From Xylanimonas oleitrophica (GTDB taxonomy: Bacteria; Actinomycetota; Actinomycetes; Actinomycetales; Cellulomonadaceae), in assembly GCF_003244315.1 (NCBI RefSeq), contig NZ_QKWH01000002.1, forward strand, positions 1-64,000: a stretch of 64,000 nt of DNA, read 5' to 3'. The translations under genes were made by a program, and so were the position numbers. The notes beneath the pieces are model-generated. The model worked only from the letters and a program-made list of their open reading frames with translations, was not told the DNA's origin and made no database searches. Each line of letters opens with the position of its first letter. Within the stretch, counting starts at the first letter, position 1. This document shows, in pieces, positions 49,674 to 58,195 of the stretch.

Positions 49674-51019
49674 GCACCCCGACGATCGCCCCCGCCCCGG
49701 CACCGGCCCGCGCCGGTGCGCCTGCGGCCACCGCAGGGCGTGGTGGCGACGGCGCGAGCGGGGGGACGCCCTTCTCCGACACGCTCGCCGACGCCGTGCG
49801 CGCGGCGCTCGGCGCCCGGCCGGGCACGCAGGCCGGTGCTCAGGCCGGTGCCGGCTCGGACGCCCAGGCCGGTGCCCAGGACGGGGCGCAGGCCGGCATC
49901 CCCACGGGCCAGGCAGGCGCGGACGGGGAGCAGGCAGGCGGCCCGGCGGTCGACGCCGGCGTGCCGGGGGCACCGCTCCCGGAGCAGGCCGCTCCCTCGA
50001 TCGACGGCGTGGCACAGGTCGTGGCGGGGCTGGTGCAGCCTGCTCCCGCCGTCGTGCCCGGCGCGACGGGCGCCTCGACGCCGGCCGAGGCGGCCGCGAC
50101 CGCGGTGCCTGCGGCGCCCGCGGTGACGGGCGGTTCCGCGGCAGGTGCTGCCGCGGTGCCGGGTGCGCCCGCTCTCACCGCTGCGGCCACCGCCGAGGCC
50201 GCGGCGGACCCCGCCGCCGAGGCGCACGTCCGCGCCGCCGCCCCGGGGGCGGGGGAGGCCGAGGGCCAGGTACCGGCCCGTCCGGCGCAGGCCGGCCCGA
50301 CGGCGCCCACGCGGACCGGCGGGCAGCCGGCCGGCCCGTCGACCGCCGCGCCCGCCCCGACCGTGGCCGACCCGGCGGCGACGGCCGCCGCGGCCTCGAC
50401 GGCCGGGACCGTCACCGCGGCGGCGCAGCACCTCGCCGCGCGTGCGGCCGACGCCTCGGGCGGCGAGCCAGTCCCGACCGGCACGCCTGCCGTCGCGGCC
50501 TCCGCCGCCCCCGCGCCCGTGACGGCCGCCCCCGTCGCGGCGACGCCCGCTCCGGCCCCGGCGCCGGCCGTGCCCGAGAACCTCGCGGCCCAGCTCGCCG
50601 AGGGCCTCGGCGCCCGCCTGCGCCCGGTCGGGAAGCTCGGGGAGGGGCGCCACGTGCTGTCGGTGCCGATCGACCCCGAGCAGCTCGGCCCGGTCCGGGT
50701 CGTCGCCCACATCACCGCCCAGCACGTGCGCCTGGAGCTCGTGGGCGCCACCGACCAGATGCGCGACGCCCTGCGCGGCGTGCTCGGCGACCTGCGCCGC
50801 GACCTCGCCGACGCCGGGCTCGAGGCGGAGGTGGGCCTCGGCGGGCGCGAGACGCCCGACGGCGGCCACGACAGCACCGACGACGGCACCCGCCACGACG
50901 GCGACGCACCCGCTCCTGGGCCGCGCACCGCCGTCCGGCACGACGTCGCCGGCCCCGCCGGTGCCGGGCTGGTCGACACCGGCCCCCGGCGCCCCGGGAC
51001 CCTCGACCTGCTCGCCTGA
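49670..51019 (+). CDS. fliK: Flagellar hook-length control protein FliK
   Basis: A 449-residue FliK. The first about 300 residues are a very Ala/Pro/Gly-rich, probably disordered ruler with imperfect repeats (AGAQAGAGSDAQAGAQDGAQ). The C-terminal Flg_hook domain (about 310-390) contains LSVPIDPEQLGPVRVVAHI, then LVGATDQMRDALRGVLGDL, which switches export specificity through FlhB. The ruler length should set the hook length. GTG 49670 overlaps the fliJ stop. It ends the tightly overlapping run; flgD follows 51 nt later. Confidence 0.9.
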   Translation: MSTPTIAPAPAPARAGAPAATAGRGGDGASGGTPFSDTLADAVRAALGARPGTQAGAQAGAGSDAQAGAQDGAQAGIPTGQAGADGEQAGGPAVDAGVPGAPLPEQAAPSIDGVAQVVAGLVQPAPAVVPGATGASTPAEAAATAVPAAPAVTGGSAAGAAAVPGAPALTAAATAEAAADPAAEAHVRAAAPGAGEAEGQVPARPAQAGPTAPTRTGGQPAGPSTAAPAPTVADPAATAAAASTAGTVTAAAQHLAARAADASGGEPVPTGTPAVAASAAPAPVTAAPVAATPAPAPAPAVPENLAAQLAEGLGARLRPVGKLGEGRHVLSVPIDPEQLGPVRVVAHITAQHVRLELVGATDQMRDALRGVLGDLRRDLADAGLEAEVGLGGRETPDGGHDSTDDGTRHDGDAPAPGPRTAVRHDVAGPAGAGLVDTGPRRPGTLDLLA

Positions 51020-51070
51020 CCACGACCTGCTCCACGCACGACCGCCACGCACCACACGGACGGAGAACCC

Positions 51071-51547
51071 ATGACCATCGACGCACCCGGCGCGATCGAC
51101 GTCGCATCGCTGACCACGCCTCGCGCGACGACGGCCAGCGACCGCCCGAACGACCAGCTCGACCGCCAGGCGTTCCTCCAGCTCCTGGTGGCGCAGCTGC
51201 GCAACCAGGACCCGAGCAACCCCATGGACACCTCGCAGCTGATGACGCAGACCACGCAGCTGTCCATGACGGAGTCGCTCACCGAGCTCGCCGACACGCA
51301 GCGGGAGGCGTTCGCGCTCCAGATGCGCGCCACGGCCGCCTCGCTGGTCGGCCAGCAGGTCAGCTACCTCGACGAGGCGGGCAAGGTCGTCACCGGCACC
51401 GCCAGCTCGACCTCCTACGCCGCACCCGTGCCCACCGTCCGCGTCGGCGACGTGGACGTGCCGCTCGAGTCGGTCGCCGGCGTGATCGCCGCCACCGGCA
51501 CCGGCTCCACGGCGCCCACGGTGCCCGGCACCGACGCCACCGCCTGA
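51071..51547 (+). CDS. flgD: Hook-cap protein FlgD
   Basis: A 158-residue hook scaffolding protein. The N-terminal signature RQAFLQLLVAQLRNQDPSNP, then MDTSQLMTQTTQLS is diagnostic. The C-terminal part is short, lacking most of the FlgD Ig-like domain, as in many Gram-positives. GGAG precedes ATG 51071. Confidence 0.94.
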   Translation: MTIDAPGAIDVASLTTPRATTASDRPNDQLDRQAFLQLLVAQLRNQDPSNPMDTSQLMTQTTQLSMTESLTELADTQREAFALQMRATAASLVGQQVSYLDEAGKVVTGTASSTSYAAPVPTVRVGDVDVPLESVAGVIAATGTGSTAPTVPGTDATA

Positions 51548-51584
51548 CCTCCAGCCTCTCGCACGTCCCCCGAAAGGAACCACC

Positions 51585-52748
51585 ATGCTCCGCTCGCTCT
51601 TCTCCGGCATCAGCGGCCTGCGCAGCCACCAGACGATGCTCGACGTCACCGGCAACAACATCGCCAACGTGAACACCACGGGCTTCAAGTCGTCCCAGGT
51701 GCAGTTCCAGGACGCGCTCAGCCAGGTGGTGCAGAACCCCGCCGGCGCCCAGAACGGCCTCGGTGGCACCAACCCCGCCCAGGTGGGCCTCGGCGTGCGC
51801 GTCGCCGGTATCACCACCAGCTTCACGCAGGGCTCGGCCCAGCTCACGGGCCGCAGCACCGACATGATGATCCAGGGCGACGGCTTCTTCGTGGTCCGCA
51901 AGGGCAACGAGACGTTCTACACGCGTGCTGGCTCGTTCGACTTCGACGCCACGGGCCAGATGGTGCTGCCCGGCGAGGGCGCGCTCGTCCAGGGGTGGGC
52001 CGCCGTGGACGGCGTCGTCGACCCGAACGGCCCGCTGACGGACCTGCGTGTGCCCACCGGCACCGTCATGCCGCCCAGGCAGACCACCGCCGCCACCTTC
52101 GCGGGCAACCTCGACGCCGAGGCGGCCACGGGCACCGTGCTCGAGCGCACCACCAAGGTGTACGACGCGGAGGGCAACGCCCGCGAGCTGACCCTGTCCT
52201 TCACGCGAACGGCCACCGGCTGGGACGTCTCGGGCACGGGTGTGACGCCCACGTCCCTGACCCTCACCGACGGCGTGCTGGCCCCGCTGGGCACCATCAC
52301 CGCCGACGGCGTGGCCGTGGACGTCTCCGGCCTGACCGGCTTCGCGGGCGTGGACACGATCAAGTTCGAGGGGCAGAACGGCCAGGCCGCCGGTGTGCTG
52401 CAGGCCTTCACCCTGGGCAACGACGGCACCATCACCGGCTCGTTCAGCAACGGCATGAGCCAGGTGCTGGGCCGCATCGCGCTGGGCACGTTCAACAACC
52501 CGGCCGGCCTGGAGAAGGCGGGCGGCTCGCTGTTCCGCACCACCGTCAACTCCGGCGAGGCCCAGGTGGGCACCGCGGGCACCGGCGGGCGCGGCGGCCT
52601 GTCCGGCGGCGCGGTCGAGATGTCGAACGTCGACCTCTCCAGCGAGTTCACCAACCTGATCGTGGCCCAGCGTGGCTTCCAGGCGAACTCCCGCGTCATC
52701 ACCACCTCGGACGAGGTGCTGAACGAGCTGGTCAACCTCAAGCGCTGA
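51585..52748 (+). CDS. flgE: Flagellar hook protein FlgE
   Basis: A 387-residue hook subunit of the FlgE/F/G family. N-terminal motif: MLRSLFSGISGLRSHQTMLD, then GNNIANVNTTGFKSSQ. C-terminal motif: SSEFTNLIVAQRGFQANSRV. The central domain (about 95-330) is hook-like, with MIQGDGFFVVRKG near its start. Length fits a hook protein rather than FlgG (about 260). No separate flgF/flgG is seen in the window. GAAAGGA precedes ATG 51585. Confidence 0.93.
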   Translation: MLRSLFSGISGLRSHQTMLDVTGNNIANVNTTGFKSSQVQFQDALSQVVQNPAGAQNGLGGTNPAQVGLGVRVAGITTSFTQGSAQLTGRSTDMMIQGDGFFVVRKGNETFYTRAGSFDFDATGQMVLPGEGALVQGWAAVDGVVDPNGPLTDLRVPTGTVMPPRQTTAATFAGNLDAEAATGTVLERTTKVYDAEGNARELTLSFTRTATGWDVSGTGVTPTSLTLTDGVLAPLGTITADGVAVDVSGLTGFAGVDTIKFEGQNGQAAGVLQAFTLGNDGTITGSFSNGMSQVLGRIALGTFNNPAGLEKAGGSLFRTTVNSGEAQVGTAGTGGRGGLSGGAVEMSNVDLSSEFTNLIVAQRGFQANSRVITTSDEVLNELVNLKR

Positions 52749-52782
52749 CGCAGGCAGCACGAGCGACGTCTGAGGAGACTCA

Positions 52783-53604
52783 GTGGAAGCGATCAGCCAG
52801 ATCGTGGCGCGGGTGAGCGAGCTCTCGACCGTCACCGGGACGGCCCCCGCGGCCGTCCCGGCGACGGCGAGCACCGCCTCGGCCCCGACCGCGGCGGCCG
52901 GCACCTTCGCGTCGGCGCTGGCCGCCGAGCTGGCGGGCACGGGCACGACCTCCGCCCTGCCCGGCACCCTCGCGGGCACGGTGCCGGGTGGGGTGCCGGG
53001 TGCGCTGGCGGGCCTCCTGCCCGCGGCGAGCGGCAGCACCGCCGGGGGCGGTCTCGCCGCGGCGCTGCCCGCGGCGGCCGGTACGACGTCGCTCGCCCAG
53101 CTGTGGGCGCAGGCCACCTTCGGCCAGGCCCGCACCGTGGAGGGTGTGACGGCGGTGCCGGGCGCTCCTTCCGGTGCAGCCGCTGCGGCGGCCGGGGTGT
53201 CCGGGGCGGCCGAGGCCGGCCCGGTCTGGCAGCCCGCCGCGCCGACGTCGGACGTCGCCGCGCGCGGCCAGCAGGTCGTCGCCACCGCGCTCGAGCACGT
53301 CGGCACGCCCTACGTGTGGGGCGGCTCCACGCCGGCGGGCTTCGACTGCTCCGGCCTGGTGAGCTACGCGTACGCGAAGGTCGGCGTGGACCTGCCGCAC
53401 CAGTCCACCGCCATCCGCGACTCCGCGCGCACCACCGTGGTCTCCCGCGAGGAGGCGCTGCCGGGCGACATCATCTGGTCGCCGGGGCACGTGTCCGTCT
53501 ACATGGGCGACGGCATGCAGGTGGAGGCCTCGCGCCCGGGTGGCTGGGACGTGGCCGTGCGCAAGATCTGGCAGCAGGACCCGGTCTTCCTGCGTGTGGT
53601 CTGA
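52783..53604 (+). CDS. Flagellar-operon NlpC/P60 peptidoglycan endopeptidase
   Basis: A 273-residue protein. Residues 1-155 are an Ala/Gly/Thr-rich N-terminal region that starts MEAISQIVARVSEL and has no signal peptide. Residues about 160-273 are an NlpC/P60 (C40) domain with catalytic Cys189 (FDCSGLVSY) and His236 (SPGHVSVYMG). Such enzymes cut D-Glu-diaminopimelate type links in wall peptides. Position after flgE suggests it opens the wall for the rod or hook, doing the job of the muramidase part of FlgJ. Lack of a signal suggests export through the flagellar system. GAGGAG precedes GTG 52783. Confidence 0.88.
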   Translation: MEAISQIVARVSELSTVTGTAPAAVPATASTASAPTAAAGTFASALAAELAGTGTTSALPGTLAGTVPGGVPGALAGLLPAASGSTAGGGLAAALPAAAGTTSLAQLWAQATFGQARTVEGVTAVPGAPSGAAAAAAGVSGAAEAGPVWQPAAPTSDVAARGQQVVATALEHVGTPYVWGGSTPAGFDCSGLVSYAYAKVGVDLPHQSTAIRDSARTTVVSREEALPGDIIWSPGHVSVYMGDGMQVEASRPGGWDVAVRKIWQQDPVFLRVV

Positions 53605-53658
53605 GAGCCACCGTGACGCCGGCAGCACCGCGCGGAGGGGGAGCGGTGGCCCGGAACC

Positions 53659-53686
53659 CTCACATCTCACCCTCGCCGGCCGATGA
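53659..53686 (+). promoter_or_regulatory. FliA-type promoter of flbD-motA-motB-fliL
   Basis: CTCAC (53659-53663), 15 nt, then GCCGATGA (53679-53686), leaving a leader of about 73 nt before flbD. Confidence 0.78.
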
Positions 53687-53765
53687 GCAAGGCACGGGCC
53701 CACGGAGGGGCCCTGGCCGGATCATCGCCCCGGCCTGCCAGCCGGGACCAGGGACAGGGCCTGCC

Positions 53766-54071
53766 GTGATCATCGTGACGCGTCTGAACGGGACACCCTT
53801 CGGGGTCAACCCCGATCTGATCCAGCGCGTCGAGACCGCGCCCGACACGATCCTGACCCTGGTGGACGGCAGCAAGTACGTCATCACCGAGACCCTCCAG
53901 GACGTCATCCGCCTGGTCACCGAGCACAAGGCCACGGTCCTCGCCCACGCGCGGGACATGCCGAGCACGGTCTCCGAGCCGGAGGACACCGCCCCCCACC
54001 TCGTGGTCCACGAGGGCGGGAACGGTGACGACCCGCCACCCCCCGTCCCGCTTCGACCGAGGAGCCCGTGA
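53766..54071 (+). CDS. flbD: FlbD-family flagellar protein
   Basis: A 101-residue protein whose first 65 residues are the FlbD (SwrD-type) domain: IIVTRLNGTPFGVNPDLIQRV, then VDGSKYVITETLQDVIRLV. In Bacillus SwrD raises motor torque by acting on stators, consistent with its place before motA and motB. The last 30 residues are a Pro-rich tail. GTG 53766 is the only good start and the stop overlaps motA. Confidence 0.9.
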   Translation: MIIVTRLNGTPFGVNPDLIQRVETAPDTILTLVDGSKYVITETLQDVIRLVTEHKATVLAHARDMPSTVSEPEDTAPHLVVHEGGNGDDPPPPVPLRPRSP

Positions 54072-54853
54072 TGGATCCCGCCGGAATCATCGGAATCGTC
54101 GTCGCCCTGGTAGCGATCTTCGCCATGCTGCTGATCGAGGGCGCCGACCCGATGTCGATCATGCTGCCCGCACCGATGATCCTGGTGTGGTTCGGCACGA
54201 TGGCCGTGGGCGTCGCCGGTCACACCATGAAGGACGTCGTCGAGTCCTACAAGGCGGTCCCCCGCGCTCTGGGCAGCAAGGCACCGGACCCCGCGGGCAC
54301 GATCGACGTGCTCGTCGGCCTGGCCGACCGCGCCCGCCGCGAGGGCCTGCTCGCGCTCGAGGACGAGGCGCGCAAGGTCGAGGACCCGTTCCTGCGCGCC
54401 GGGCTCCAGCAGGCCATCGACGGCACGGACCCCGACGACCTGCGGGGCATCCTGGAGGACCGGATCGCCTCCAAGCGCACCGCGGACCGCGTGTACTCCA
54501 AGTACTTCCAGGACATGGGCGGCTACGCGCCCACCGTCGGCATCATCGGCACGGTCATCTCGCTGGTGCACGTGCTCGAGAACCTGTCCGACCCGTCGTC
54601 GCTGGGCCACGCCATCGCCGCCGCGTTCGTCGCGACCCTGTGGGGCATCCTCTCGGCCAACGTCGTCTGGCTGCCCATCTCCAACCGCATCCGCCGCGTC
54701 TCCGACCTGGAGTGCATGCAGATGGAGGTCACGCTCGAGGGCCTGATCGCCGTGCAGTCCGGCGCCAACCCGCGCGTGGTGGGCGAGGTGCTGCGCAGCC
54801 TCCTGCCGCCGGAGCCGGAGGGCAGGCCCGGCAAGAAGCAGGCTGCCGCATGA
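54071..54853 (+). CDS. motA: Flagellar stator protein MotA
   Basis: A 260-residue stator subunit with four transmembrane helices. The first (GIIGIVVALVAIFAMLLIEG) starts at residue 5, and the last pair includes GIIGTVISLVHVL and ATLWGILSANVVWLPI. It forms the proton channel with MotB and contacts FliG. The cytoplasmic loop (about 65-150) is charged (EDEARKVEDPFLRAGLQQAI). ATG 54071 shares a base with the flbD stop; GTG 54068 would add one residue. Confidence 0.95.
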   Translation: MDPAGIIGIVVALVAIFAMLLIEGADPMSIMLPAPMILVWFGTMAVGVAGHTMKDVVESYKAVPRALGSKAPDPAGTIDVLVGLADRARREGLLALEDEARKVEDPFLRAGLQQAIDGTDPDDLRGILEDRIASKRTADRVYSKYFQDMGGYAPTVGIIGTVISLVHVLENLSDPSSLGHAIAAAFVATLWGILSANVVWLPISNRIRRVSDLECMQMEVTLEGLIAVQSGANPRVVGEVLRSLLPPEPEGRPGKKQAAA

Positions 54854-55743
54854 GCGGCGGGGGCCGGCGCCGCAAGGCGCACGAGGAGGAGCACGTCAAC
54901 CACGAGCGCTGGCTCGTGAGCTACTCCGACATGATCACCGTGCTCATGGGTCTGTTCATCGTGCTGTTCGCGATGAGCCAGGTCGACCAGGAGAAGTACG
55001 AGGCGCTGCGCGCGTCCCTGCAGGCCGGCTTCCAGGTGGCGTCCGGGTCGGACGGCATCCTCGACGGCAGCAGCGGTGTCATGGACGGCCACGACGCGCC
55101 CGACACGCCTCGGGACCCCGCCACGAGCACGGCCGGCATCGTGGACGCCGACGAGGGGCTGGGGCTGCAGGGCGCCGACCTGACCTCGCACGAGCGGCTG
55201 GGCACCGACCCGCGCGCCCTGGCGCTGGCCGAGGAGGAGGCCGAGCACCTCGAGCAGATCCGCGACCGGATCCGTGCCGAGCTCGAGTCCGCGCACCTGG
55301 CGCGCACCGTGGACTTCCGGATCGACGACCGCGGCCTGACCATGCGCCTGGTGGCCGACGACGTCTTCTTCGCCGCCTCGAGCGCCGAGCTGACCGAGAC
55401 GGCGCGGCAGGTGCTGGACACGGCGTCCGCGACGCTGCGCGAGATCTCCGAGCACGTCTCGGTCGAGGGGCACGCCAACATCATCCCCGTGTCGGGCAGG
55501 TACCCGACGAACTGGGAGCTGTCGTCCGACCGAGCCACGCAGGTGCTGCGCCGGCTCGTGGAGAACGGCGGCGTCCCCGGCGAGCGCGTCATGGCCGTCG
55601 GGTTCGGTGACGAGCGCCCGCTCGTCAGCGGCACCGACGACATGGCGCTGGCCGCCAACCGGCGGGTGGACCTCGTGGTGCTGAGCGACGCACCCGAGGC
55701 CGTCCGCGACCTGCTTCCCGTGGTCGACCAGGAGAAGGGCTGA
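54850..55743 (+). CDS. motB: Flagellar stator protein MotB
   Basis: A 297-residue MotB. One transmembrane helix near residues 27-44 contains the essential proton-carrying Asp27 in SYSDMITVLMGLFIVLFAMS. A periplasmic linker leads to a peptidoglycan-binding OmpA-like domain (about 170-285), including VSVEGHANIIP, NWELSSDRATQVLRRL and VGFGDERPL, then NRRVDLVVL. ATG 54850 overlaps the motA stop (ATGA). Confidence 0.96.
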   Translation: MSGGGRRRKAHEEEHVNHERWLVSYSDMITVLMGLFIVLFAMSQVDQEKYEALRASLQAGFQVASGSDGILDGSSGVMDGHDAPDTPRDPATSTAGIVDADEGLGLQGADLTSHERLGTDPRALALAEEEAEHLEQIRDRIRAELESAHLARTVDFRIDDRGLTMRLVADDVFFAASSAELTETARQVLDTASATLREISEHVSVEGHANIIPVSGRYPTNWELSSDRATQVLRRLVENGGVPGERVMAVGFGDERPLVSGTDDMALAANRRVDLVVLSDAPEAVRDLLPVVDQEKG

Positions 55744-55748
55744 CCCCT

Positions 55749-56276
55749 ATGCCGCTCGAACAGCGCGTCATCACCCCGCAGAAGATCGGCGGCCCCAAGC
55801 CGGCGACGTCGATCAAGCCCGTCAAGGAGGAGGCCGTCGCGGCCGAGGAGCCGGCGAAGCGGCCCCGGGGGCGCAGGGCGCTGGCCGTGGTCGGTGCGCT
55901 CGTGGTCGTCGCCCTCCTGGGTGCGGGCGCCGCCTGGTGGTGGCTCGGCCGCGACAGCGAGCCCGCGCCGCCGCCTCCCCCGGAGCCGGGGGAGGTCATG
56001 CAGATCGACCCGATCAGCATCAACCTGGCCAACGGCCGCTACCTGCGCCTGGGTCTGGGCCTGCAGCTCACCGCGGACGCCGGCGGCCACGGTGCCGGCC
56101 CGGACGCGTCGATCGCGCTCGACCACGCCATCAGCCTGTACTCGGGGCGCGACATCTCCGAGGTGGCCGACCCGGTGACACGCGAGGAGCTCAAGCAGAC
56201 GCTCGCCGAGCAGCTCGAGCACGCCTACCACGGGGAGGTGATGGACGTCTATCTGAGGGAGTTCGTCTACCAGTGA
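55749..56276 (+). CDS. fliL: Flagellar basal-body protein FliL
   Basis: A 175-residue FliL. A cytoplasmic tail of about 42 residues precedes one transmembrane helix (LAVVGALVVVALLGAGAAWWW). The outer domain begins INLANGRYLRLGLGLQL and ends YHGEVMDVYLREFVYQ, both typical. It surrounds or stabilises the stators. It is 5 nt after motB. Confidence 0.92.
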   Translation: MPLEQRVITPQKIGGPKPATSIKPVKEEAVAAEEPAKRPRGRRALAVVGALVVVALLGAGAAWWWLGRDSEPAPPPPPEPGEVMQIDPISINLANGRYLRLGLGLQLTADAGGHGAGPDASIALDHAISLYSGRDISEVADPVTREELKQTLAEQLEHAYHGEVMDVYLREFVYQ

Positions 56277-56315
56277 CGGTCACGGCACGGCCCGCCAGGG
56301 CTGCGGCCACCGTCC

Positions 56316-56332
56316 GGCGGGCTCGGCCCGCC
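56316..56332 (+). terminator. Possible terminator after fliL
   Basis: A 7-bp stem GGCGGGC (56316-56322) and GCCCGCC (56326-56332) with a 3-nt loop, about 40 nt after the fliL stop. The flanking region to 56487 is GC-rich with no gene. Confidence 0.4.
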
Positions 56333-56487
56333 TCACGTTCACGGCGCCACGGAGGGCGCCACACCGCCCCGCTCCGCCCCGGCACGACGCCGCCGGCGGG
56401 ACCGGCCCACGAGGGGTCCGGCGCGGGGATCCGGGGCACGGGCGTGCCCCCACGGCCTCTCGTCGTGCGCTCTCACCCGTCGTTTTC

Positions 56488-56515
56488 CTCACACCTGCCC
56501 GCAGACGTCCGATGA
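56488..56515 (+). promoter_or_regulatory. FliA-type promoter of the fliM operon
   Basis: CTCAC (56488-56492), 15 nt, then TCCGATGA (56508-56515). It ends 7 nt before GTG 56523, so the fliM mRNA is probably leaderless. A CTCACCCG box (one mismatch to the reverse complement of CGGGTGAA) lies at 56472-56479. Confidence 0.75.
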
Positions 56516-56522
56516 GGGGCGC

Positions 56523-57470
56523 GTGACAGTCCCAGGCCCCAGCATCGTGCGTGCCGGACGAGGTGCGCGCGCCGTGCGCTCGAGCGAGCCGGTCCCGTAC
56601 GACTTCCGCCGCCCCCTGACCATGTCCCGTGAGCACGCGCGTGCCCTGGAGATGGCGTTCGAACGGTTCGGCCGCCAGTGGGCCACGCAGCTCACGGCCC
56701 GGCTGCGCGCCGTCACCGAGATCACTCTCGAGGACCTGGCGCTGCGGCCCTACGACGAGCACGTCGCCTCGCTGCCGACGCCGAGCGTGCTGGTGGTCTG
56801 CTCCGCCGGCGAGCTGCGCCAGACGGCGATCCTGCAGCTGCCGCCGCCCATGACGCTGGTGTGGATCGACTACCTGTACGGCGGCACCGGAGCGGGCGAC
56901 GACCGGTTCGAGCGGGAGCTCACCGAGATCGAGGTGACCCTGCTGCGCGACCTGGTCAACGCCGCGTTCTCGGACCTGTCGTACGCCTTCGCCTCCGTGC
57001 TGCCGCTGGAGGTGTCGTTCCGCAGCGTGCAGTACAACGCCCAGTTCGTCCAGGCCGTCGCGGCCGGCGAGACGGTGCTGGTCGCCACCTTCACCGTGCG
57101 GCAGGGCGAGCGCACCGACACCGCCACCTTCATGCTGCCCGCCGAGCTCCTCCTGGCCGCGCTGCGTGCCTCGGAGGGCACCGCGCAGGGCTCGGAGGCC
57201 GACCAGCACGCCGTCGCCATCGCCCAGGCCGAGCTCGACCTCGCTGTCAGCGAGGTGCCTGTCGACGTCGCCGTCCGGTTCGCGCCGGTCACGGTGCGCC
57301 CGCGGGACGTGGTCTCGCTCGAGGTCGGCGACGTCCTGCCCCTGTCCCACCCGCAGGAGCGACCGCTGGACGTCGTCGTCGACGACGTCGTGCTCGCCCA
57401 TGCCGCCGTCGGGACCCGCGGGTCCCGCCTTGCCTGCCAGGTCGTCGCTATCGAGGAGACACGCTCATGA
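56523..57470 (+). CDS. fliM: Flagellar motor switch protein FliM
   Basis: A 315-residue C-ring protein. The middle domain begins PYDFRRPLTMSREHARALEM and includes LVNAAFSDLSYAF and VEVSFRSVQYNAQFVQ-like residues, followed by a C-terminal SpoA domain (about 235-315, VDVAVRFAPVTVRPRDVVSL). The N-terminal 30 residues are short and basic and lack an obvious CheY-binding EIDALL-type motif. GTG 56523 lies right after a FliA-type -10, suggesting leaderless translation. Confidence 0.94.
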   Translation: MTVPGPSIVRAGRGARAVRSSEPVPYDFRRPLTMSREHARALEMAFERFGRQWATQLTARLRAVTEITLEDLALRPYDEHVASLPTPSVLVVCSAGELRQTAILQLPPPMTLVWIDYLYGGTGAGDDRFERELTEIEVTLLRDLVNAAFSDLSYAFASVLPLEVSFRSVQYNAQFVQAVAAGETVLVATFTVRQGERTDTATFMLPAELLLAALRASEGTAQGSEADQHAVAIAQAELDLAVSEVPVDVAVRFAPVTVRPRDVVSLEVGDVLPLSHPQERPLDVVVDDVVLAHAAVGTRGSRLACQVVAIEETRS

Positions 57471-58195
57471 ACACCACCGTCACGCCGAGCCGCGCCGCCG
57501 GTCCGGCGGCCGAGCAGGCCGCCTCCGCCGCCGCTGCCGCCGCGGCGCTGGTCCCGGCCACGGTGCCGCTCGTCGCGGTGCCCGCGTCGGACGGCGACCT
57601 GCCGCCCGCGACGGCGAGCGCCCAGGTGGCCTCGTTCGTCGGTGCCACGAGCGCCGAGCTCGCCCTGGTGGCCGACGCCGCGATCTCGGAGGCGCTGGCG
57701 GCCGACGCCGGTGCCGCCGGCGCGCTGAGCCCGGCGGACGCGCTGCGTCCGGCCCTGGAGGCCGCCGCTCAGACGCTGGGTGCTGGGCTGCTGGAGGACT
57801 CGCGCACCGAGGTGGCGGGCGACGTCGTCGCCGAGGACACGCTGGTGTTCGCGCTGCAGCACGAGGGCACCACGCTGGCCTGGTTCACGCTGCGGGCCCG
57901 CGGGGAGCGCGTGGCCCCGCCGGCTGCGGCTCCGGCGGGCGGCGCGCGTGCCAGCATGCGGATGCTGTACGACGTCGAGATGACGCTGACGGCCGAGATC
58001 GGTCGCACGCGCCTGCCGGTGCGGCACGTGCTCGACCTGGTGCCCGGCTCGCTGCTCGAGCTGGACCGCACGGCCGGCAGCCCGGCGGACGTCATGGTCA
58101 ACGGCCGGCTCGTGGCCCGCGGCGAGGTCGTCGTCGTCGACGAGAGCTACGGGATCCGCATCACCGAGATCGTGCCGGGATCGGACGTGGGGTGA
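57467..58195 (+). CDS. fliN: Flagellar motor switch protein FliN/FliY type
   Basis: A 242-residue protein longer than classical FliN. The SpoA domain (about 165-240) has VEMTLTAEIGRTRLPVRHVL, then LVPGSLLELDRTAG and VVVDESYGIRITEIV. The N-terminal 150 residues are Ala-rich, then a partly conserved region (DTLVFALQHEGTTLAWFTL) that recalls the extra domain of FliY, though phosphatase motifs are not evident. ATG 57467 overlaps the fliM stop and follows GAGGAG. Confidence 0.9.
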   Translation: MNTTVTPSRAAGPAAEQAASAAAAAAALVPATVPLVAVPASDGDLPPATASAQVASFVGATSAELALVADAAISEALAADAGAAGALSPADALRPALEAAAQTLGAGLLEDSRTEVAGDVVAEDTLVFALQHEGTTLAWFTLRARGERVAPPAAAPAGGARASMRMLYDVEMTLTAEIGRTRLPVRHVLDLVPGSLLELDRTAGSPADVMVNGRLVARGEVVVVDESYGIRITEIVPGSDVG

